From Coix lacryma-jobi var. lacryma-jobi (Eukaryota; Streptophyta; Magnoliopsida; Poales; Poaceae): a stretch of DNA of 64,000 nt. Location of the stretch: NCBI GenBank assembly GCA_009763385.1, contig CM019822.1:7162127-7226126 (forward strand), written 5' to 3'. The first letter of the stretch is position 1. Each line of letters begins with the position of its first letter. A program made the position numbers and the translations under genes. The notes below the pieces were generated by a model. The model was not told the origin of the DNA. It was given only the letters and a program-made list of their open reading frames with translations, and did not search any database. Shown here piece after piece: positions 11,022-23,644 of the stretch.

Positions 11022-14000
11022 TTACTTCACATTCATTGCAGCGGCCATTTTCCTTAACCTTTGAGATATATCAGTGAAGGACGGTCTCTCAGCTGGATCA
11101 CTGGACCAACAGCTTTCCATCAATCCCTTCCACTCAGGATCACACCACGAAGGGATTTGAGGACGTAGGGAATCGTTTACAATGCCCCCTAGAAAAATGC
11201 ATTGCAATCAAATCACTTCCGTGACATATAACAAGCCTCGGTGATATATTTATGACTAAGATTCAAAAACTCAACATAAATCCCCAATCTGTATTAGATC
11301 TGTACTTAACATGACACAGCACAATGTAGGGCAAATCCAGAGCTACCAACTTGTCATTGCCTTGTCCAATGTTACTATGCAAAGGGAGAGAAAGTCATGC
11401 TATCACAGGAAAAAAACCAAAAAAGAAAACAAATTCTGCAAGTGCAACTACATAACTACACCATACACTTAGATTGTTATATCCTTGAACCTTTCATCAT
11501 CATTGCAGCTGCAATAACCCAATTCAAGGTACAGCACCAACTACATAATCTGGGTTTGTATTGAAGTCCACTATTTAATTATATGTCCCACCTTCATTAC
11601 TCAAGACATCTGGGACCCATTTATATGTCCACTATACATACCACAACCTTTTTTATTAGTTCAGCCTTATTTATTCTTTATTTCTTTCAAAACTGCATCC
11701 AAATCCAAAAACAAGTAAATTCTAGAAGATAACTTTCACTGAACATCTGTTCACAGTTCTGAAGTCCACAAATTATTATAACTAACTACTAAGATATAAC
11801 AAAACGTAAGGTCAAAACGTGGTGGAAAGTGTCATAACAGATCAAGGCATAGCACTCTACATTACTATAGGGAACTTGACATTACCAATAATTTCAGCAG
11901 CACGCATGTCAGAGTATGGCTCTTCCCCTGTAAGCAGCTCCCACATGACAATTCCAAACGAATAGACGTCAATCTACAAGACACATAAAAATAGTTTTTG
12001 TCAGAACACATAAAAAGCAGGGCACTGTTTAATATGGTCTAATAAATGTATGTACAAGACAAAGCAGTCTTACCTTCTCTGACACCATATTACTTTTCCC
12101 ACTCAGAAGCTCTGGTGCCATCCATGGTAAGGTTCCTCTAACACCACCAGATACCAAAGTATGCTGTTTAACCTTTGATAGTCCGAGATCACCAATCTGA
12201 TCAGAAAGTATTTGAGTTAGGGAAAATTCAGGAGAAGATATCCACCATTGCCACAAGAATTCACCACAAAGATAAAGCAGCAAAGGGAAAGTCTGGGGAA
12301 GGGATCAAACCTTGCAGATTGGTCGCTGTGGATCCCTCATGTTCACCAGTAGATTCTCACACTTCAGGTCAAAATGGACTATATTCTTCCCGTGCAAATA
12401 CTCCATGCCAAATGCAGCATCCATGGCTAATATTACTCTCTTCCTTCGATCTATTGTCCTGCACAAGTGCTTTATTTTAGAGTTTGACAAAGGAGAAATA
12501 AAAGATCAAGTCATTTCTTGAATTAAAAAATGTAGTACCTGTCTTTTTTCCTCAGGAACTGTTTGAGAGACCCATTGACCATAAACTCAGTAACAGTTGC
12601 TAAGCTTCCATCCGGACCATCACGAACTACACCATAAAATGAAACCACATTTGGATGATGAAGTGAGCTTAGGATCAGAGCTTCTTTCCAGAAATCCGCA
12701 ATCTGCAAAATTAGATAAAGCTGAATTAGAATCATTTTACACAGAAGTGTAAGTTCAAAGTCAAACAGCTCAAAATATTGTTCAGAATGGAAAAACTTTT
12801 GATGAACCAGTAATGTGAGGTCAGTGCAAACATTTGAAAGCACAAAATCTAAATTTGAAGGACCTATCAACAAAGCAAATTAAACATACCAAACGCTCTC
12901 TCTCAGATGGTCTTCCATCAAAGCAACTTGCTTTTATTCTTTTAATAGCAACATCACATCCCCTCCATTTACCATGATAGACCGCCCCATAAGTACCAGA
13001 ACCCAGCTCTCTAATTTCCTCCAAATCATCATTTTTTATAGTCTGCATGATCCATACACATTATAATGGAACATAAGGTAAAATTCAAACAGCACTACAC
13101 AAAAAGAGATCACCAACATACCTGCAGTCCTTTCGACAAAGCTTCAGCTTCAGCAGTTGTAGACTCAATCTTGGAGCTCTTCTGCCGATCAAGGCTTCCT
13201 TGCAAATCAGAGTCCTGATTTGCATCTGTATTCTGCAAAACAAAACGATTTGAGTGGAGACCATTTGGTAGTTGTAGTTAAAATGCTCAATCATGTAGCA
13301 TTACTTACACCAGCAGTTGCCTCATCCAACTTCTTTCCATTATCGTCATCATCAGGAACAGGTGAAACAGCAGCAATAGCATCTGATTGGGCTAATTGTG
13401 TCTCAGCAGCATCTTCCAGTGCTGCCTTTTTAACAGAGGCAATTAATTCGGGAAGGAAATTCAATCTATCCTCTGAAATATCCCCACATTCCTGCAGTGC
13501 TGTAGCCCCAGCTTCATGCTGCTTTTGCCTGCGTTCATGTTCGGTTGGCTTCTGCTGCTTAGGATCAACTTCATGTACAGCTCCAACATTGTAGGGTAAG
13601 GTACTTGGTTCATCCACAACATGCAAAGGAGTTGTTTCATTCACATTTCGAGTAGAGTTGACATCATCTGGACCTTCAAGTTTCTTCATTGTGTTTGTAT
13701 CCAACCTGGATAATTGATCAGTGAGGGGCAATGCAGAAACAGCTACTTTGCTATCAGCATATGATGACGGCATGTGTTCAGGGTATGCTCTTTCAAGATG
13801 AACCTCCCTCAATGGAGCTCCAGGTTGATGCTGGATTGATTCAGGAGCAATAAAAGGCTGAACATACTGAGCAGTAGTTGGATTGGACCTAGGACCAAAA
13901 GCACTAGTGTTTTCCATGGCAGCAGGAACATCATGCCCAACGACTCTATATGGTATGCTGCCATTGTGAGGAGTCCATGGGTTTGGCATTCGATCATATC

Positions 14001-15690
14001 CAGGTAGACCTGGTATCCTGGGACTGACATCACCTGTATTTCTAACAATGTTCGTGTTAATGCTCCCATTTGGTATTGGCAGGTGTGGGGAATCATATGG
14101 TGAGGCAGTGTGAACAGGACTGTTCGCTCTCCTCCTCATCGGCTGAATGGATGGCAAATTCTGCTGCATTTGGTAAAAGGAATCTGCACCATAGGCCGAA
14201 GAATGGTTGTAATGCTGACTAGGGGATTCTTCAAACCCTGCTGTCTGCACATATTGCCCATTGCCTCCAACTTGTTGGTTGTGATATGTGTCATTTATTA
14301 GCTCACTGCTACCATGATAATAGTGAGGGCTTTCATGGTTAGAACGACCAAGAGATGTTGAATGCATTTCATATACTTTGTTTGGTGCAAATGCTGAATT
14401 TACAGAGTTGGCATCGACAATGTATGGCTCGATCACTCTACCATTAGTAGGATGATGCAGCCTTGGATCCTCGTACCGCTGATGACTTTGGTTGGTATGC
14501 GCATGCCAGACTCTATCCTGAGGATGTGACTCATTATAAAACATGGGAGGATGGCCACCATTTTGCTCTTTAACATAAACACCATTTTCGAATCTAACAT
14601 CTTGACCTCCCACATAATGCTCACCAGGGCGGCAGTAATCTGGACAAGAATTAGCATGGTGACCAGGATAATCATTACTCATGCTTGTTTGGTCAAAATG
14701 TTGTTGGACTGGCCGGGTCCAACGAGGATTCATATAGATAGGATCACTCACTGAACCTTGACCCTTCTGGAATGGTGAACGGCAGTGATCACATCCACTG
14801 TTCCCATCCAAGAAATTGTTGGACCGGCTCAAATTACCAGGAAAACCTGCATTTTGCTGAACTACAGCACCAGGTGGAAGCCAGAGTAAATTATCTATAT
14901 GTGATGGTGACTGCACCTCATAATGTCTATATTTTGGTGACTGCCTTACAAAATCATCAGGAATCCTCTCATCAAAATCCTCCGCTCCTACTTGGAACCT
15001 TGAAGATGATGGTGAAATTGGAAAATCCCTTGGGTCATGCACTCCATACTGGCCTGGCGAGACATAAGCAGGGCTCCAAGGGGAATCCATCTCTCCATAC
15101 CTCTGACTATGTGATGGGCGAGGGACATTCAAATGTCTCAAGCCAGCAAAATCAGGAATTCCAGAATCATTGCCTCCAATGCCAAAAAGCTGCTCCACAG
15201 ATACAGGGGAGGAAGGTGACCTAACATCACCAAGGCTGTTGAGCGCATCTACATACCTTCTTTCTGTTTCCCGCTCGTCTACATTGTAATGCACAGCCAC
15301 TGACGCAGCATCATCATCCAAATGCTGAGAAAATAAGAAGATCCTGAGCCGAGTGAACGCCTCCCCTGTGGCAATGACCTTGTCATACTCCTCCATCATG
15401 TTCACCACATCATCGTCGTTCACAACCGAGACCAGCGCATCCAGATCCTCATCAGGTTGCTGGTACTTGATGATATCAGCACCCTTGTAGAGCTCTCTCA
15501 TTCGTGCAGCCAGGTTAGCATATGCTATGTCACGCGGCAACATGACAATCCTTGTCTCACCGCCAACATATCGAAGACAGCCATCGAGTGGTCGGGGAAG
15601 GATACTGCCTCCGAAGCTGCAGAGGAACTTGGCCATGCGTGGTGCCCCCTCAGCCTCAGAGCCGCCCAGGGCGGCGGCAGAGGGCGCCAT
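11022..15690 (-). CDS. Raf-like MAPKKK with N-terminal PB1 domain (group B4 type), 8 coding exons
   Basis: Predicted Ser/Thr protein kinase of about 1111 aa. Coding exons on the minus strand: 15690-13309, 13232-13122, 13042-12890, 12702-12539, 12458-12311, 12196-12074, 11973-11886, 11188-11022. All junctions are GT-AG and keep frame. A PB1 domain lies at residues about 20-118 (starts AKFLCSFGG). A long Ser/Pro/Asn-rich linker with the family motif LLWLPPGAVV follows, then a C-terminal kinase domain from about residue 837. The glycine loop is LGSGTYGAVYHG, the beta-3 lysine is in VAIKRIK (K865), the catalytic loop is HFDLKCEN (D967), the metal-binding motif is GDLGLSK and the APE motif is MAPELL. 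HFD and DLG in place of HRD and DFG are usual in plant Raf-like kinases of this kind. Group B4 members act upstream of SnRK2 kinases in osmotic stress signalling; that role is inferred from family. The start was chosen because the first exon is open from this ATG and PB1 follows at once. Confidence 0.93.
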
Positions 15691-17000
15691 ACTTGTGAGA
15701 GAAAGGCTGTGATCAAGCTGGCGTGAATAGGTTCACTGGATCAGCACTGAGTCCTAAGTATATCAGATTGAATGAAATCCAGCAAGTCCTATGCGCACCA
15801 CCAATTAGACACTTCCTGTTGAAAGGGGGCAAAAAAACAGTTATTATTAATGCATTAAAGGAAGGCAGGAAAAAAGTGAAGTGTGCATCTCCATCACACA
15901 GGTAACTGATCTACACGAAGCTCAGTTACCAAATCACACAGTTATTATTACCACATATATACGAGTACTTTATTTTGCAAGTCCATCCAATAGCACCTCA
16001 GAAAAATCCTACAGCTACCGGAGGCCCAGTTCTTCAACGATTTTCCAAAAAAACAAGGACCACCAAAAATAAAGAATTTCACCCCCCAAAAAAATGGGAA
16101 AGCCCACAACTTTGATCCGACACAGGGTGAGCCTTCACTGATCACAAATAACAATGACCTAAATTCCTAACAGTTCAGATACGTAAGAAAGAAAGTCGTT
16201 GCATGCTGAACAACTTTCCATTACAAGGGCCAAGCAAAGGCTAACAACTCACGCGTATCTGAAATCAAAGGCCTGCGATCAGACTCCAAAAGAATCATGG
16301 AATGAGCTCCAGCAATCTCGCTGGAGCACCTGGAGCGGAGCTGCGGAACCGCATGCCACGACTCCCGCGAATCTCGACCCACCCCCTTCCCGCAAAAATC
16401 TCAAACCGCCACCCCGTACCAAAAGCAACCCCTCCTCCCCCTGAATTCCCCCGGAGTAAGGGAAACAGAATTCAGAGATGCTCTTGGCGGAAACAGAACA
16501 AAACGACTGATGAGCATGGAACAAATTCAGAGAATCCACGCGCGCGCGCGCGAGAGAGAGAGAGAGAGGGAGAGAGAGATAGAGCACCTGGCGGCGATCC
16601 GGGGCCACGCGAGCACGAGCAGCGAATTGCGGCCGCCGGCAGGCGGCAGGGAGGAGGAGAGAAGAGAGACGGAGGAGAGGAGGAGTCGAGAAGGATTTGC
16701 GGTGGGGAAGGCGGCGAGGATTGGGGTGGGGTGTGGGCGGGCTCTGGCTGGAGGGTGTGGTGCGGAGGTGCGCGCGCGCGCGCGGATATTCCCCTCCTCG
16801 GAGGCCAGGGATCATGTCACGCGGGCCTCCAGGGCGGGGAAGGCCGCCGCCATTGGGCGCGGCGCGGGGGCTCGTCGGCGCCGGTTTGGGTGCGGGAGGC
16901 GGTGCGGGAGGCGGGGTGTGCGTGCGGCTCCGGGTCGGGTGGGGTCGAGACCCGAGAGGAGAGGTGGGGGAGGGTGGCAGTCAGGCAGTGGCTGGGAGGA
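15691..17000 (-). promoter_or_regulatory. Kinase gene leader and CpG-rich promoter (probable 5' UTR intron)
   Basis: Between the kinase ATG and about 16.3 kb the DNA is AT-rich and non-coding; from about 16.3 to 17.2 kb it is very GC-rich. On the minus strand a good donor (CCGCCAG followed by GTGCTC, near 16587) and a possible acceptor shortly before the ATG (CACAG, near 15710) suggest a non-coding first exon and an intron of about 0.9 kb in the 5' UTR. The long plus-strand ORFs across 16302-17314 occur in three frames at once and look like GC-rich noise. The UTR intron is an inference from splice-like words only. Confidence 0.4.
16539..16580. repeat. (CG)n-(GA)n simple repeat
   Basis: A run of CG dinucleotides followed by GA dinucleotides on the plus strand, so CT-rich on the strand of the kinase gene. 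It lies just inside the presumed 5' UTR intron of that gene. CT-rich tracts are common around plant transcription starts. Confidence 0.85.
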
Positions 17001-17544
17001 CACGCGGCTTTCCTTTCTGTATTCTGTTAGGCTGGCTGGCTGCTCCGTCCCGGCTCCCTTGTGTTCTGCACTTCTGCTCCCGATTTATCTTGCGACGCCG
17101 CCGGGGGAGGGATCGGATCGGCATCAGCATCGGCTCGGGCTGGTCGCTTGCCTGGGCGGCTGGGTACTACGGCGGCACACGCAGACGCGGCCTGTGGAAC
17201 CAGTCACGTATGGTACGGCGATGCGATGCCCATGCCCATGCCCATGCGTCGTCGCTACTTGACAGTCAAGTGCCTCACTGTGTATATATCTCTCTTTATT
17301 ATTATAGTCGTTAGCCATATTATAGTATGATATATGACTCACAGAGCCTATCTCGGGTCTCGAGATTGATCGTCTATCCACTGCTAATCCGCTATCCTTC
17401 CACCGTTGTTACTCCGTCTCATTGGGGCATGAGTTTTTGACCAACAATTTATTCTGGCAATATGTTATCCAGGAGTATGTGATACATGATCGAATCATCA
17501 TCATAGGTATAAGTTGACATTAATAATAAAAATCATGCATTAAT

Positions 17545-17664
17545 AAAGAAATATTAAACCAAATACTCTCTGGCCCAAAATCTTATTAAGTTATTACATC
17601 TCACAAAGAAATATTAAACTAAATACTCTGTGGCCCAAAATCTTATTAAGTTATTACATCTCAC
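17545..17664. repeat. Two-copy 60-bp tandem repeat
   Basis: Unit starts AAAGAAATATTAAAC and ends TTATTACATCTCAC. Copies at 17545-17604 and 17605-17664 differ at only two positions. The block lies in AT-rich DNA that may itself be a degraded Stowaway-like element (ACTCCGTCTC near 17411 and GAGGAGTA near 17870). Confidence 0.9.
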
Positions 17665-18423
17665 TTCTCAATTATGTTTATTATATAGAAAATAATATTA
17701 ATGTTTATATCTCTAAATAAGTTTGTCATAAAAATATATTCTACTATTGATTTAATAATCCTTGTTACATGTATCATAAGTATAATTATTTTTATATATA
17801 CTTGATCAAAGTTAAAAGGTTTGACTCTTGAAAAGACGAAAGGGCGATATGTGTACTTCTTTTGAAATAGAGGAGTATACATACGGACTCGGAGCGAGTA
17901 TACTTATTCTAAACGGAGAGATATTTTTGTTGGTCCAGCTAAAAAAGTTGTGACATGCAAAAGAGTCTGGAAGATTCTTTTTCATGTTTCATAGAATGCT
18001 ATTGATACTACGATGTGTAGTTAGACATATAACACATCTAACAAAAGGTGTCGTAAGTCGTTGTAGGATGGAATGCTTAGGTCAAGATACCAAAGATGTG
18101 CTTGACATATACCCTCGCCCACCCCGGACTCACACAAAGAAAAAAAAAGCAAGGATGATACCAAATATGCCCACTGATGCTGAAGAGCGTACAAACGTCG
18201 GTGATACGCTTTTAGTGAAGAATCAAAACCATATGTGATAGCATTATGCACGGAATCAGTCACTTACCACGATGCATCATTGTTATTTGAGTTTGGAGTG
18301 TTTAACGGAAGCCGGATCCGTTTTGAACAAGCCATAATTAAACGGTTCCTCCTACCAAACCATTTGGTAGGCTTCCTCAACAGGTTTCTGAGAGAAACTC
18401 TACTAAATAGAAAATAGAGTATA

Positions 18424-18638
18424 CTTCCTACGTTCTTAAATAAATAAATTTACTTTTAAAATTTTGACCGAATTTTTATGAAAAAACTATTAAGATTGAT
18501 GATATCAAATTCATATCATTAGATATACTATAGAATATATTTTCATCATAGATGCTATTATTTTTTTCTATAAAATTAGTTAAAGTTTAAAAAGATTGAT
18601 TATCACAGATCTTAGGAAAGATTCTTTCAGGGACGGAG
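18424..18638. mobile_element. Degraded Stowaway-type MITE
   Basis: About 215 bp flanked by TA, with one end CTTCCTACGTTCTTAAATAA and the other ending GGGACGGAG. Ends match the Stowaway pattern but are more diverged than in the other copies, suggesting an older insertion. Confidence 0.6.
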
Positions 18639-18942
18639 TATATATCGTCACAGTTTTCAGCATCACAGTTTTTAGCTATCCCTTTTCCCACTACTAGAGA
18701 ACAGACCTTTGGACGATCTATCAACTGAGCTTTAGTCTCAGCAAAATTTTGCGTCCGGGCTAAAGACCTTTAGTCCCGATTGGTAACACCAACCGAGACT
18801 AAAGTTGAATCTTTAGCCCCGGTTGGTATTACCAACCCGGACTAAAGGTCATGAACCTTTAGTCCCGGTTGGTGTTACCAACCGAGACTAAAGGTCCTTT
18901 CACTACTAGAATCGAATCCTCTTGTTTCCTTAGGGCCAAAAA

Positions 18943-19101
18943 CCCTAGGGAAAGACATAGATACCCTAGGGAGTTTCCCTAGGGTGGTTCCTCAGGATTG
19001 TCCCCTAGGGACGGATTTCACGGGAATCCGAGAAGTGCCCTAGGGTGTCGCGAGAAAACCCTAGGGAAACTTTCATCCCTAGGGTGATTCCACCCCTAGG
19101 G
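18943..19101. repeat. Left subterminal CCCTAGGG repeat array of inner CACTA
   Basis: About seven to eight copies of the palindrome CCCTAGGG within 160 bp, starting about 42 bp inside the left end. CACTA elements carry subterminal repeats that bind TnpA-type proteins; the palindromic form here is seen directly, the binding role is inferred. Confidence 0.8.
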
Positions 19102-20007
19102 AAATATGCTGACATGTCTTTCCCTTGTACACATGTAAAGGTCATTTCCCTACGGGCTGTGTTTTATGGGGAATAAATAGTATATAAATCATATCATGAA
19201 TAAACAATATATATTTGATTTCAAAATTTGAATTTAAATACAAATTGATTATAGCGCAGTACACATGCATCATTTTCATCAGAATTTAACATTCTTTAAT
19301 CCATAGTCTTAAGTTACAATATCTCATTAGAGGCACTAACACAAACACCACTTGTGCCATCAAAATGACCAAACACTACTACAACACCGGTTCATATTGC
19401 AACCTGGTAGATAATAACTAGTATATGTAGCACCTACAGGCAACGGGCAGCTCTATGCAGCGTAACCAAAGCCCAAAACAACCGAAATAATCAAAAGCGA
19501 GCACACCAACATCATAGTAGGTTCCAAGCATGTGATCCTTGGAGTGCAACATGTCAGATCATTGGAAATTCTTCGTCATCTTCAGGAGAGTACGCACCCC
19601 CACCACTTATTGTGGCATTCACATGACAACGATAGCCTCCATAAGCAATCCTACTCAATGTTTCCTCCGGAGTTTCCATTCCAACAGATGATCCAAATGT
19701 ACCAACCTTCTATGCAATTAAACAAATGAAAATACACTAGATTAGCATAACAGTTATAATTCCATTCACTGCTTATCTCTATGTCCATTTGTCACATGCA
19801 ACAGACGACACAATAGCATTAAGCAATAGTTGGTATACTAAATATCATGAGACCATTCAGTTCCAACAAATATAGAAGGGCTAGCATGCACTTGTGGAGC
19901 ATCCAGCACATAATGTTTCTGAAAAATAAGATAGCAACCAATCAAAATCAGGTCCATTCAACTCAACAGCCTTAATTTTGTATTTCTCCTGACAAATAAA
20001 TAATTGA

Positions 20008-21821
20008 TTAGTCAATATTTGCAAAATAAGTGGCAGGAAAGAACAATTGTATGTAATAACTAGCAATTACTAAGCATGAAGAGGCTTCTTCGGTGTTCAA
20101 TGAACTAATATCTTCAGGATTGGAACCCCTATGGGAATGAACCCATGCCTCAATATCAGACACTTCCCTTCCTAATTTTTTAGACCGCAGAGAAAATAAT
20201 CTTAAATTATTTGTGAACTGCCACAAAACTAAATCTAATAAGTCTAGTAAGTGAACACTAACCAACTTTTGACGTATTGTTGCAATAGAGTTTGATCCTC
20301 CTTTGTGAGGTTTAAATTTCTGGCTATAGCGATTTGCACGATTTGTCTCAGATCTTTGCTTGAATTCAGGGCTACTCCATTCCGTGGCTAAAGTCTCCCA
20401 GCATCTTTCCAGCAACCATTCAGGGCATTGGCCAATGTACTCCTCTCGGGTCAAGTAGAACTTTCCAGCAATCTTGTCACAAATTTTTCTATTTTCTACT
20501 TTCCGAAAATGATCCATTGTAGCAGTAATTCTTGCATAATACATGATGCTATATAGGAGTTGCGAGCAGGAAGAACCAACATGTTTTTTGGACTCATTTT
20601 CTTTAGCTGGATTGAATCTAAATCTTTTCTGTAGAAATTATTAAATATAAGTACACACCAGAGTAAAGCTTATGAAAAATGATCTATATGGACATGTACT
20701 AAACTACAAATTATGGACCAATCAGCTGAACTAGTGAACTGATAATTATTAAATATACATGTTGCTATATAGGTAAATCTGTACGGAACTACTGAATTAC
20801 AAAAAAAAACATGGGAACAAAGAATTACCAAAAAACCTTCAGATACCACATCAGCTGCGGATTTCCCAGCTGAGTCTGTTTGCTGGATTGCATGATGCAT
20901 GGGCAACTTCAACTAATCCAAACCTTCCCAAGTGTCTCACTCCATTAGTCGGGTGGAACCAATGACACTCAAACAAAACAAGGCTGAATTCACTGTCACC
21001 ATCAAACTTCAGCTCAATTATGTCCTTGATGATACCATAATACTCAAGCTCATTGTTGATGTCATCATCAAAACCAGCAACAACAACCCCTGTGTTGGTG
21101 GTTGTTAAATTCCCTCTAGATTTTTCATACTTTTCAGACCTAAATCTGTACCCATTAACTTCGTAAATATCATATGACTTGACTTTGAGGCCACATCCAT
21201 GCGATAAATGACGCAGTTCACTAGGTACACTTGCATCAATGTCACACTGCAATGTTATAATTAAAATTAAAGTGCAATTCAATTTTTTTAAGAACGTATA
21301 TAAATTGTGCAGCTCACTAGTACCAGTTTTCTAAACCAATCCAGCAAATCTGGTTTCCCATTTCCAGCCCCATTCATCCTTAGATTATCTAGTTGCTTTT
21401 GATTTGGTGGTCTTGCACGTCTCCATTGTTCTTGATCAAAATTTCTACGTATTATAACACAAAATCATGAAATGTGTGTATGATAAATGTTACTATGTAC
21501 AATTATCATACTAAGTGTACTTACTTCACATATTCATACATTTCAGTCAAGTTTGTGAAGATATATATCATTGCAGTCTTGTATTCTTCAATACTTAGAA
21601 ACCTCGTCACTCCTCTACCACCTTTCCAACCACGTACTTGAATTAGAATGAGATAGAGCACCAGATTGAACATAACGCTGAGGACGATTGCGGGAACTAG
21701 ATATAAGTTCAGGCAAGTATAATGATGTGAAGTTAGAGATTTGATCAACTAGGCATCCTTCAACTATTGAGGCTTCAACACGAGCCTTGTTACGAACTTT
21801 TCCCTTAACTTTTTTTAACAA
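20008..21821 (-). pseudogene. CACTA transposase remnants (DUF4218 tail, DUF4216, Ptta/En-Spm domain)
   Basis: Coding fragments on the minus strand, in transcription order: about 21821-21615 (RNKARVEASIVEGCLVDQIS, like the end of DUF4218); about 21440-21320 (ends LLDWFRKLV, the usual spacer before DUF4216); 21282-20851 (GLKVKSYDIYEVNGYRFRSE and LVLFECHWFHP, typical of DUF4216); 20544-20008 (EWLLERCWETLATEWSS and SETNRANR, typical of the Ptta/En/Spm transposase family). Stops and gaps separate the pieces. Some breaks could be introns, but the upstream catalytic half that should lie between about 21.8 and 23.4 kb is not there. I call it a truncated transposase gene. Confidence 0.75.
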
Positions 21822-22339
21822 CCTACATGAATCAACTCACTATTAGTTCATTAACTTAATTCTAACCTTCTTTTTGCAGAGACCAGGGAACAGATATCCA
21901 ACCTTCCTTGCACAACACTAGAGATCTCCCTTTCCCTTTTCACCAGGTGGCAAAACACACCTAAGAGCATGTTTGGAAGACAAGTTTCGTGCCAAAACCG
22001 TTGTAAAATATAGGTTTGGAAAAAATTTCAAACTATTCGAAAAAATGTTTGGATGACTGGTTAAGGGATTAAATTTACTCATGTTTTTTGTCAAACCAAC
22101 AGGAAAATAATAATCAGCTTTATATGGTACTAATTGAGAAAATTCACATAGAAACCTGCTTGAAAACCTAAATCTAACTAAAACTATAGCTAGCAGTGCA
22201 TATCCAGGCAAGGCACAACACCAAATTGCTATTGAAAGACAATAACAGATTCATGCTCATATGTATGTAGCAGCACTAGGAACTCACCACATCAAATATG
22301 TCTAGAGGTTGGGATTTTGCACCCAATAGGCTTCTTCGT

Positions 22340-22768
22340 GGCTGATGTATTGTAGCTGCACTAGGATTCGTCTTCCAGGAGCAGGCAGGCAGCCACGTTG
22401 GGAGGCCGGATGGGTGGCGTCGGGCAGGCAGCCAACACTGGGCGGGCTTCGGGTCGAGCAGCAGGCGCCCCGTGTTGGGCAGGTGGGCGGCGTCGGCAGT
22501 GCAACCCGCACCGGGCGGACAGCAAGCGCCAAGCGTGCGCGCCACCGATGGCGAGCAGTCGGACGGCCGGCGACAAGCGGTCAGGCGGCCGACAGCAGCC
22601 CAGCAGCCCACGGTGAATGGACGACCAGCACCAGGCGGATAGGCCACCGGTGGCGAGCGGTCGAGCGGCTGGGGTCGCGCGGACTCACTACGAGCAGGTG
22701 GCCGGGGTCACGGTCTGCCTTGCGGCGGCGCAGTACGGTTTGGGGTCACGGCGGTGGCTGATTTGGGG
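22340..22768. other. GC-rich internal segment of inner CACTA
   Basis: About 430 bp of high GC content inside an otherwise AT-rich element, with recurring words such as GGCGG, CAGGC and GGTGGC. ORFs occur in several frames and none has a recognisable domain. It could be a captured host fragment or the remnant of the element's own GC-rich 5' region. I cannot decide which. Confidence 0.4.
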
Positions 22769-23270
22769 CCTGTTTGGTTCGCGGACGAGCTTAGCCTGGC
22801 TCGCACAGAAGGAGCCTGGTTCTGGGTAGCCAGGCCCAATACATACAAGAACGTGGTGTTTGGTTGTCTGTATGCACGAGACAGGTTGAGAAGCTGTTTG
22901 GTTGCTCGTATGAGAACGAGTTGCATGAGATAAAAATATATAAATAATCATCATCATGACATTTATTACGGACAACTATTATCGAATAACACTTAGTTTA
23001 CCTTAATTCTCCTTAATATACTTCAAAATATATTAATATCATTTAATATATGCTAATAATATATTAATAACGTCATTAGATGACTAATTACCTGCACCAC
23101 GCGAGCCTGGCCCGGCAGAAACGGCGATTTCTACGTTCCTCCAGAGCCAGGCTGCGGGAGGAATCTTGCACGAGCAGAGCCTGGCCAGACAGATACGCGA
23201 ACCAAACAAACGCCTGTTCTCGCATCTGTGGAGCCTGGCTGAGGGGTGGTGCAGCCAACCAAACACACCC
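22769..23270. mobile_element. Possible MITE with TGTTTGGTT-type ends, inside inner CACTA
   Basis: One end reads GGCCTGTTTGGTTCG and the other CAACCAAACACACCC, which are roughly inverted. Related words (GAGCCTGGCT, TTTGGTTGTC) recur inside. This is the form of hAT- or Harbinger-type grass MITEs. I could not fix a target duplication, so the limits are approximate. Confidence 0.4.
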
Positions 23271-23445
23271 TTGGGAGCCTGGTTGTCTTCTCGTATAGGT
23301 TGGGTGCCTTCTCAGATAAGGTTTGGAGTATAAAAGTGTTTTTTCTTTTTTTTTACGGGTGTGGAGACGCGGCAAATGGAGTTGGCAGCGCGCGCAAAGA
23401 CAACACATGGCGGGAGCAACGAGTGCGACCTGACAAAAACTAGCT

Positions 23446-23644
23446 CCCTAGGGTACGATTTTGATTCCTAAGGAAATCTTACACCCTGACGCCAACGTGG
23501 CATACAAGAACTCTACCTCACCGAGGAAAAATAAAAACCCTAGGGAATACGTTACTTTCCCTAGGGTAGCAAATAAAACCCTAGGGACTAAATCTTTTTC
23601 CTAGAGTAATTGTTTAACTCTAGGGAAACAAAAAATTCCTAGGG
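23446..23644. repeat. Right subterminal CCCTAGGG repeat array of inner CACTA
   Basis: Three exact CCCTAGGG copies (TCCCTAGGGTAC, AACCCTAGGGAA, TCCCTAGGGTAG) plus variants such as CCCTAGGGA, CCTAGAGT, CTCTAGGGA and TCCTAGGG, mirroring the left array. Last copy ends about 22 bp from the right end. Confidence 0.78.

Noticed and set aside
13809..14675. Minor-frame ORFs inside kinase exon 1
   Set aside because: Shadows of the 794-codon first exon in other frames.
16302..17314. Overlapping plus-strand ORFs of 242, 250 and 205 aa
   Set aside because: Open in three frames at once in a GC-rich, simple-repeat-containing stretch; no domain; lies over the presumed promoter and leader of the minus-strand kinase gene.
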